From the NCBI RefSeq assembly GCF_006440775.1, contig NZ_VFTZ01000023.1, positions 1 through 64,000 of the forward strand: a DNA stretch of 64,000 nucleotides. Reading direction: 5' to 3'. Shown here in pieces: positions 59,308-64,000 of the stretch. The stretch comes from Mesorhizobium sp. B2-7-2 (GTDB taxonomy: Bacteria > Pseudomonadota > Alphaproteobacteria > Rhizobiales > Rhizobiaceae). Numbering within the stretch: the stretch's first letter is position 1; the number at the start of each line of letters is the position of its first letter. The notes beneath the pieces are model-generated. The model was not told where the DNA came from, did no database searches, and was given only the letters and a program-made list of their open reading frames with translations. Position numbers and translations under genes: made by a program.

Positions 59308-60089
59308 GCGGTTTCCTGCCCGACCAGCCAGGTGCCGAGGTCCGGGTGTCGCCGAATTTCGGTCCGCGCCGCGAGACGCTGCGGCCCGACATGATCGTGC
59401 TGCACTATACCGGCATGGCAACCGGCGCCGGCGCCGAGGCGTGGCTGTGCGATCCGGCAAGCGAAGTGTCCTCGCATTATCTTGTCCATGAGGACGGCCG
59501 CGTCGTCCAGATGGTGCGCGAGAGCGATCGCGCCTGGCATGCCGGCAAGAGCTCCTGGCTCGGGCGCACCGACATCAACTCCTGCTCGGTCGGCATCGAG
59601 ATCGTCAATCCCGGGCATTCACTGGGCTACAAGCCCTTCCCGAGGCGGCAGATCGATGCCGTGATCGATTTGTGCGCGGGCATCGTGGGCCGTTATTCCA
59701 TCCCCGCGACGAGGGTGCTTGCCCATTCCGACGTGGCACCGGGCCGCAAGGTCGACCCGGGCGAAAAATTTCCGTGGAAGGCGCTGTTCGCGGCCGGTAT
59801 CGGTCACCTCGTACCGGCGGCGCCGATAAAACCGGGCACCGCGTTGAAGGCCGGCGACACCGGCTCCGATGTCGAGGCGCTGCAATCGATGCTGGCGCTC
59901 TATGGCTATGGTATTGAGATATCGGGTATTTACGACCGGCAGACGGAAATGGCGGTAGCGGCGTTCCAGCGGCATTTCCGGCGGCGGCTGGTGGATGGCG
60001 TGGCCGACAATTCGACGATCCGCACGCTGCAGAGGCTCCTGACTTCCGTCACGGCAGCCTCTGCCAATAATCGCGATAAGGTCATTTAA
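59304..60089 (+). CDS. N-acetylmuramoyl-L-alanine amidase (AmiD-like) with peptidoglycan-binding domain
   Basis: A 261-residue zinc amidase. MIVLHYTGMATG and LAHSDVAPGRKVDPG hold the zinc histidines of the amidase_2 fold; HYLVHEDGRVVQMVRESDRAWHAG (parts HYLVHEDGRVVQMV and RAWHAGKSSW) is diagnostic. The C-terminal 70 residues are PG_binding_1 (GDTGSDVEALQSMLALYGYG). No signal peptide is obvious, so it may act in the cytoplasm on muropeptides, like AmpD. ATG 59304 overlaps the TerB-DnaJ stop. Confidence 0.92.
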   Translation: MSGFLPDQPGAEVRVSPNFGPRRETLRPDMIVLHYTGMATGAGAEAWLCDPASEVSSHYLVHEDGRVVQMVRESDRAWHAGKSSWLGRTDINSCSVGIEIVNPGHSLGYKPFPRRQIDAVIDLCAGIVGRYSIPATRVLAHSDVAPGRKVDPGEKFPWKALFAAGIGHLVPAAPIKPGTALKAGDTGSDVEALQSMLALYGYGIEISGIYDRQTEMAVAAFQRHFRRRLVDGVADNSTIRTLQRLLTSVTAASANNRDKVI

Positions 60090-60256
60090 ATTACAACCTG
60101 TTATTTAAAGTGAATTGCGCCGCCTTCATTGCCGCCAATTCCGCCGCCAAATGCCTCTCCCGCAAGTTGTTGGACGTCTAGCCTCTCTGATGCTCCGATG
60201 TTGAATTGACACAACTGCGTGAAGTTCTTCGCGCGGTTCTAACAGAACAGGATTAC

Positions 60257-60958
60257 ATGCAGAAATTGACCGTTGTAGCGGCAGCCGTTGCTGCCGGAGT
60301 AATAAGCTTTGCCTTCAGTCCGGCAAACAGCGCCCCCTTAAGCCTCAGGGCAGACAATGGCCTCCCCGTCGTCCCAACGACCAAGGCTGCCCCAGCGAGC
60401 AAAGCGCCAAAGATCAAGAGAGCTCCGGCTAAGGTGCAGAAGGCCGCCGCGACCAGGGCGGCGAAATCGACGGCCAAGCGCGCCAAGCGCGGCAAAAAGA
60501 CGATCGATCTCACCACGACAGCCTCGATCCCCACGGGCCAGATCGCTCTGGCGACACCCGCCGCACCCGGCGGCGGCCAGTATTCGTCGATCATCGCCCG
60601 CTATGCCGCGAGCTACGGCGTGCCGGTGTCCCTGGCCAAGGCCGTCATCAAGATCGAAAGCAACTACCGGCCGAACCTGGTCGGCAGCGCCGGCGAGATC
60701 GGCCTGATGCAGATCAAGCCGGCCACGGCGCGCATGATGGGTTACACCGGTTCGGCCAAGGGGCTGTTCGATCCCGACACCAATATCAAATACGGCATGA
60801 AGTACCTCGCCATGGCGCAGGGTCTCGGCGGTGGCACCACCTGCGGCACGATCCTGAAATACAATGCCGGTCACGGCGCGACGCGGATGAATCCGATTTC
60901 GGCCGCCTATTGCAGCAAGGTGAAGGTGCAGATGGCAGCGCTGGGTTCGCCGGCCTAA
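60257..60958 (+). CDS. Lytic transglycosylase (SLT domain)
   Basis: A 233-residue exported protein. Signal peptide MQKLTVVAAAVAAGVISFAF..., cleavage after NSA likely. A long Lys/Ala-rich linker (about 45-90) follows, then the SLT domain: KAVIKIESNYRPNLVGSAGE with the catalytic Glu, IGLMQIKPATARMMGY, and LKYNAGHGATRMN. The basic linker may bind cell-wall polymers or DNA. ATG 60257 is used; the 17 upstream codons in frame lack a signal-peptide shape. Single gene. Confidence 0.9.
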   Translation: MQKLTVVAAAVAAGVISFAFSPANSAPLSLRADNGLPVVPTTKAAPASKAPKIKRAPAKVQKAAATRAAKSTAKRAKRGKKTIDLTTTASIPTGQIALATPAAPGGGQYSSIIARYAASYGVPVSLAKAVIKIESNYRPNLVGSAGEIGLMQIKPATARMMGYTGSAKGLFDPDTNIKYGMKYLAMAQGLGGGTTCGTILKYNAGHGATRMNPISAAYCSKVKVQMAALGSPA

Positions 60959-61004
60959 GCTCGTCCGCCGAAGTGGATCTGGGCGACGCGGGTCTGTTTC
61001 AGCA

Positions 61005-61041
61005 CGTCGTTGTCCCAAACCGCTGCGCATTTGAGCGATGG
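61005..61041. repeat. Hairpin repeat (family E), degenerate copy
   Basis: cgtcgttgtcccaaaccgct and catttgagcgatgg; same family as 7518 and 50141. It lies about 40 bases before the rnpB promoter. Confidence 0.65.
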
Positions 61042-61081
61042 CAACAGCTTTTTCGTTTGCGTTTTCAGGCGGGAATCCCTT

Positions 61082-61087
61082 TATACG
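61082..61087 (+). promoter_or_regulatory. -10 box of rnpB
   Basis: TATACG lies seven bases before the first paired base of the RNase P RNA. A TTGCGT 19 bases upstream is a poor -35. Confidence 0.5.
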
Positions 61088-61093
61088 CCCTTG

Positions 61094-61487
61094 TCAGCTG
61101 GCCGGGCGGCCGCGCCCGCGCGTGCCGAAAGGTTGCGGGTGAGGAAAGTCCGGGCTCCATGGAGACACGGTGCCGGCTAACGGCCGGCGGGGGCGACCCC
61201 AGGGAAAGTGCCACAGAAAGCAAACCGCCGCGGCTTCGGCCACGGCAAGGGTGAAAGGGTGGGGTAAGAGCCCACCGCGCGACTGGCAACAGAAGCGGCA
61301 GGGCAAACCCCACCGGGAGCAAAACCGAATAGGGGCGGTACGAGGGGAAACCTTCGAGGGCTGTTTCCGGCCCGCCGTCCGGGTAGGTTGCGTGAGGCGC
61401 GTGGCAACATGCGCCCAAGATGAATGGCCGCCACGTTCTCGCCGCGAGGCGAGGGCCATACAGAACCCGGCTTACAGGCCAGCTGGC
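61094..61487 (+). ncRNA. rnpB: RNase P RNA, bacterial class A
   Basis: The catalytic RNA of RNase P, which matures tRNA 5' ends. The conserved core is plain: gaggaaagtccgggctccat (CR-I region), cagggaaagtgccacagaaa, the central gaggggaaaccttcgaggg and the 3' block agatgaatggccgcc with acagaacccggctta. The ends pair (cagctggcc with ggccagctg), which sets the boundaries to within a few bases. About 394 nt is normal for rhizobia. A short T-run follows. Location just upstream of mraZ is typical for the order. Confidence 0.97.
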
Positions 61488-61607
61488 ATTTTTCTCGTAG
61501 CGACAGCTGAACGGGATCAGGAAGTTACGCCGACAGGCGTATCTTCCGATTCAAGCATTCTGCAAGACAGCTTCCGCGGTGGTCAAACCTGTTTCTTGAA
61601 GCTGGTG

Positions 61608-61618
61608 CGATTAAATCG
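61608..61618. promoter_or_regulatory. Near-palindrome before parD
   Basis: CGATTAAATCG, imperfect only at the centre, 30 bases before the parD start, with CGTACTATCG next to it. Candidate ParD operator. Confidence 0.4.
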
Positions 61619-61647
61619 TACTATCGAGGGAAAAGCAGGAGCCTGTC

Positions 61648-61932
61648 ATGGGTCAGGTCGATAAACGCAGCATCACACTTTCGCCGGAACTGGCGGCCGC
61701 GGTCGACGACGTCGTCGCGGCGGGCGAATACGCCTCGGCCAGCGAGGTGATCCGCGATGCGCTCAGGCAATGGAAGGAGCGACGCGACTTGCTTGGCTAC
61801 AGCGTCGAAGAGCTGCGGAAACTGGTGCAGGAGGGGATCGACAGCGGGCCGGCCCTCGACGGCCCGTCTGTCATTGAACGAGCGCGTGCCAAATATCGTA
61901 AGATGGCTGAAGCGAAGGGCTTCGAAGAGTGA
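61648..61932 (+). CDS. parD: ParD-like antitoxin (CopG/ribbon-helix-helix)
   Basis: A 94-residue antitoxin. The N-terminal ribbon-helix-helix reads KRSITLSPELAAAVDDVVAAGEYASASEVIRDALRQWKER (parts RSITLSPELAAAV and YASASEVIRDALRQW); the C-terminal helix RARAKYRKMAEAKGFEE wraps the toxin. CAGGAG before ATG 61648. Its end overlaps the toxin start by four bases (GTGA). Confidence 0.92.
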   Translation: MGQVDKRSITLSPELAAAVDDVVAAGEYASASEVIRDALRQWKERRDLLGYSVEELRKLVQEGIDSGPALDGPSVIERARAKYRKMAEAKGFEE

Positions 61933-62222
61933 AATATCGGCTGCTTCCTCAAGCGGCGGCCGATCTCGAAGACATCGGCGACTACATCGCCAGCCATAGT
62001 CCCAATGCCGCGGTCCGGTTCGTAGACGACATGGAGAGGAGGTGGAGCTTGCTCAGCCTGCATCCCTTTTCAGGTGCTCCGCGCGACGATATCGCGCCCG
62101 GTATCCGCCATCTGGTGGTTGGCGAATACCTTACCTTGTACCGGGTTGGTCACGATGCGGTCGAGATCGTCCGCGTATTACACGGTCGGCGCAAGATCGA
62201 AGCGGATGATGTGAATCCGTGA
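61929..62222 (+). CDS. parE: ParE-like toxin
   Basis: A 97-residue RelE/ParE-fold toxin, GTG start. YRLLPQAAADLEDIGDYIA at the N-terminus, then PFSGAPRDDIAPGIRHLVVGEYLTLYRV and EIVRVLHGRRKI, is the ParE signature. The family mostly inhibits DNA gyrase. Translationally coupled to ParD. It sits alone with its antitoxin between rnpB and the PLP-enzyme gene, ten bases from the stop of the latter. Confidence 0.93.
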   Translation: MKYRLLPQAAADLEDIGDYIASHSPNAAVRFVDDMERRWSLLSLHPFSGAPRDDIAPGIRHLVVGEYLTLYRVGHDAVEIVRVLHGRRKIEADDVNP

Positions 62223-62231
62223 CAGGTCTGC

Positions 62232-63347
62232 TCAGCTTGCAATCTTGTCCAGGGACGCCTCGATCGACTGCCAGAGTTCCTCGACCGGCTCGCAGCCGAT
62301 CGCGAGACGAACGAAGCCCGGCGGAACGGCGTCGCCGCGTTTCGAGCGCCGCTCGGCCGATGTGTGCACGCCGCCGAAGGACGTTGCCGCTTCGATCAGC
62401 GCGCAACCGTCGATGAACGCCTCTGCCTGTTCTTCGGAGGCCAGTTCGAACGAAATCAGGAAGCCGAAGCGCTCCATCTGGGCGCGCGCCAGATTGTGCG
62501 AGGCATCGCCCTCGAGCCCGGGAAAGCGCACGCCGCTGACGGAGCGGTGACCCTTCAGCCGCCGCGCGATGGTTTCAGCCGACGAGCACATGCGATCGAA
62601 GCGCACTTCCAGCGTTTCGAGGCCGCGATGCACCAGCCATGCTTCGAACGGACCGGGGATGCCGCCGGCCGTCTCGCGCCAATCCTTCACCTTGGCGACA
62701 ATATCGGGATCGCGGCAGGCGACATGGCCGAAGAGAACGTCCGAATGGCCATTGATCGCCTTGGTGTCGGCCGAGACCACGATGTCGGCGCCAAGATCGA
62801 GCGGGCGCTGGCCGAAGGGCGTCATCGTCGTGTTGTCGACGATCAGGATTCCGCCTTGCGTATGGACCGCCTTGGCGACGGCGGCGATGTCGCAAATGTC
62901 CAGTTGCGGGTTGGACGGACTTTCGACGAAAACCGCCCGGTAGCCGGCGAAGCCGCCGTCGAGCATGCTTGCCGTCGGCCGCACATCATAGGCGACGCCG
63001 AGCGGTTTCAGGAAACGCTCGGCCAGCGCGCGCGTCGTGTGATAGCCGTCCGACGGCAAGAGGATGCGGTCGCCCGATTTGACGAGCGCGAACAAAGCCG
63101 CGGAAATCGCCGCCATTCCCGACGGAAAAATAATGCTTTGCGCCTCTTCCAGGTGGCCGAGCGCATGCTCGACGGCATGCCAGGTCGGATTGCTGAAGCG
63201 GCCGTATTGATCGAAACCCGTCGCGTCGCCCGGCGCGTGGAAGATCGAGGCCATGGTCAGCGGCAAGGGGATGGGATCGCCCTTGGCAAAATCGGCGCTA
63301 CGCAAATGGGCAAGTGTCGCGGCGCGTGACTTCGCAGTGTCGGACAT
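62232..63347 (-). CDS. Cys/Met-metabolism PLP enzyme (cystathionine beta/gamma-lyase type)
   Basis: A 371-residue fold-type I PLP enzyme. Lys196 in SADTKAINGHSD holds PLP, Asp171 in ILIVDNTTMTPFG contacts the pyridine N, FPSGMAAISAALFALVKSGD binds phosphate, and RFSNPTWHAVEHALGHLE is the N-terminal substrate loop. It could be a cystathionine gamma-lyase or beta-lyase; sequence alone does not decide. ATG 63347 with AAGGAT upstream; ten further codons in frame are not used. Confidence 0.9.
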   Translation of the reverse strand: MSDTAKSRAATLAHLRSADFAKGDPIPLPLTMASIFHAPGDATGFDQYGRFSNPTWHAVEHALGHLEEAQSIIFPSGMAAISAALFALVKSGDRILLPSDGYHTTRALAERFLKPLGVAYDVRPTASMLDGGFAGYRAVFVESPSNPQLDICDIAAVAKAVHTQGGILIVDNTTMTPFGQRPLDLGADIVVSADTKAINGHSDVLFGHVACRDPDIVAKVKDWRETAGGIPGPFEAWLVHRGLETLEVRFDRMCSSAETIARRLKGHRSVSGVRFPGLEGDASHNLARAQMERFGFLISFELASEEQAEAFIDGCALIEAATSFGGVHTSAERRSKRGDAVPPGFVRLAIGCEPVEELWQSIEASLDKIAS

Positions 63348-63534
63348 TGGCTCGATCCTTTGGGCAGAAAACTTCAACCGACGCTATGCGCGCCGGCTGT
63401 GCGCGGCAAGCTGCGTCTTTTTGGGCCAGAGGGCTCTAAACGCTTCGTTAGGCTTAATAGACGATAAAGACGAGACGTGCCTTCAGCTTACGCTTTCTGG
63501 TTGTGGTGCGCGTGTTTGTGAATGCCTGTTCCCG

Positions 63535-63565
63535 TTGACGCCCATAGTGCCCCATGATATCCCAT
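63535..63565 (+). promoter_or_regulatory. mraZ promoter overlapping three MraZ boxes
   Basis: CCCAT occurs at 63541, 63551 and 63561, exactly ten bases apart (on the other strand ATGGG-N5-ATGGG-N5-ATGGG), the direct-repeat pattern bound by MraZ. TTGACG (63535-63540) followed after 17 bases by TATCCC forms a plausible promoter that the boxes overlap. The rest of the gap 63348-63737 holds a leader of about 170 bases with no other clear feature. Confidence 0.7.
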
Positions 63566-63737
63566 TCAGATCAAGCTTTCGTTCCGCGTCAGGGTGAAGC
63601 GTACGCCAATCGGGCAGCCGCGGCGGCTGCGCGTTTGTCGGTTTTCGCCCCGGTGAATGAAGCGATTTGCTGCAAATGCGGCAGGGGCGCGGAGAACAAC
63701 ATGAGGGGTGCAGCGGCAACGGCGGCTGTAGCGTTTA

Positions 63738-64000
63738 TTGGACCGGTTTCTGTCAAACACGGTGAGCAGGATCGATGCGAAGGGGCGGGTGTCCGTTCCG
63801 GCGCATTTTCGTGCCGTGGTGCAAAAACGCGGCTATGCGGAACTCTATGCGCTGCGCTGCCTGGATCTGCCGGCCATGGACGTCGGCGGGCTCGACCTAC
63901 TCGACCGCTACGAGCAGCGGATCGGGCTGGAGGATCCCTTTCTGCAGACGGCGGACGACATGTCGTTCTTTTGCCATGGCGACGGGACATTTCTGAAGCT
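63738..64000 (+). CDS. mraZ: Transcriptional regulator MraZ (5' part; runs off the window)
   Basis: The first 87 codons of the dcw-cluster regulator. TTG 63738 gives DRFLSNTVSRIDAKGRVSVPAHFR, the standard start of rhizobial MraZ (key part NTVSRIDAKGRVSVPAHF), a SpoVT/AbrB-like fold. The next part has YAELYALRCLDLPAMDVGG and FLQTADDMSFFCHGDG. MraZ forms ring-shaped oligomers that bind the direct repeats in its own promoter and regulates mraW, fts and mur genes expected downstream. A GTG at 63762 is too short a start. Confidence 0.93.
   Translation, partial: MDRFLSNTVSRIDAKGRVSVPAHFRAVVQKRGYAELYALRCLDLPAMDVGGLDLLDRYEQRIGLEDPFLQTADDMSFFCHGDGTFLK

Noticed and set aside
63589..63990. 133-codon minus-strand frame over the mraZ start
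   Set aside because: Arg/Pro/Ala-rich antisense of mraZ and its leader.

Overview
The window looks like a chromosomal segment of a Mesorhizobium-type alphaproteobacterium (Hyphomicrobiales). The evidence is the high G+C with strong GC3 bias, many rhizobial-style palindromic intergenic repeats, a class A RNase P RNA just upstream of mraZ (start of the division/cell-wall cluster), btaAB betaine-lipid genes behind a Pho box, and an ArsR-methyltransferase fusion next to metF. I see no tRNA, rRNA, CRISPR array, transposase or prophage.

Layout. 0.1-7 kb: a lytic-transglycosylase-like lipoprotein, then a non-pyrrolysine MttB-family methyltransferase followed by a covalent-FAD dimethylglycine/sarcosine dehydrogenase-GcvT fusion (methylated-amine catabolism), DoxX, a secreted protein and a VOC protein. 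7.6-27 kb: ChaC, then a nearly complete reductive pyrimidine catabolic set: preT-preA (dihydropyrimidine dehydrogenase), an omega-amino-acid aminotransferase, beta-ureidopropionase, dihydropyrimidinase and an NMT1/THI5-type ABC transporter. Two RutR-like TetR regulators are interleaved. RutR-type palindromes (consensus near TTGACCANNTGGTCAA) lie before preT, before the aminotransferase and, twice, between the second regulator and the ureidopropionase gene, so I predict one regulon. An Rrf2/AhpD-like pair and an SDR/HTH divergon sit inside this stretch. 27-35 kb: CHRD protein, a TPP enzyme coupled to a CaiB/BaiF CoA-transferase, an alpha/beta hydrolase, an RNase T2 with an extra N-terminal domain, and ettA. 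35.2-36.5 kb: a compact type II restriction-modification island (MT-A70 methylase plus BglII-fold nuclease, GTGA overlap) of visibly lower G+C, inserted between ettA and tam. 36.6-47.7 kb: tam, a FabH-like synthase, ICMT-like membrane protein, tautomerase/TetR divergon, MOSC, SDR, DUF2293-trmO, the SahR-like regulator with metF, a 28-codon membrane ORF, an EamA transporter and an ornithine/lysine decarboxylase. 47.9-64 kb: cell-wall enzymes (MltB-like, GH25, AmiD-like amidase, SLT transglycosylase), a serine hydrolase, higBA, btaAB, a fused hydantoinase/5-oxoprolinase, a small lipoprotein, a TerB-DnaJ protein, rnpB, parDE, a Cys/Met-type PLP enzyme and the 5' end of mraZ with predicted MraZ boxes.

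Intergenic DNA is crowded with at least eight families of palindromic repeats. In two places one element sits inside another. A truncated cupin gene survives beside one of these nests, upstream of the ABC transporter. Protein families are assigned from motifs and recalled family knowledge; no database search was run.
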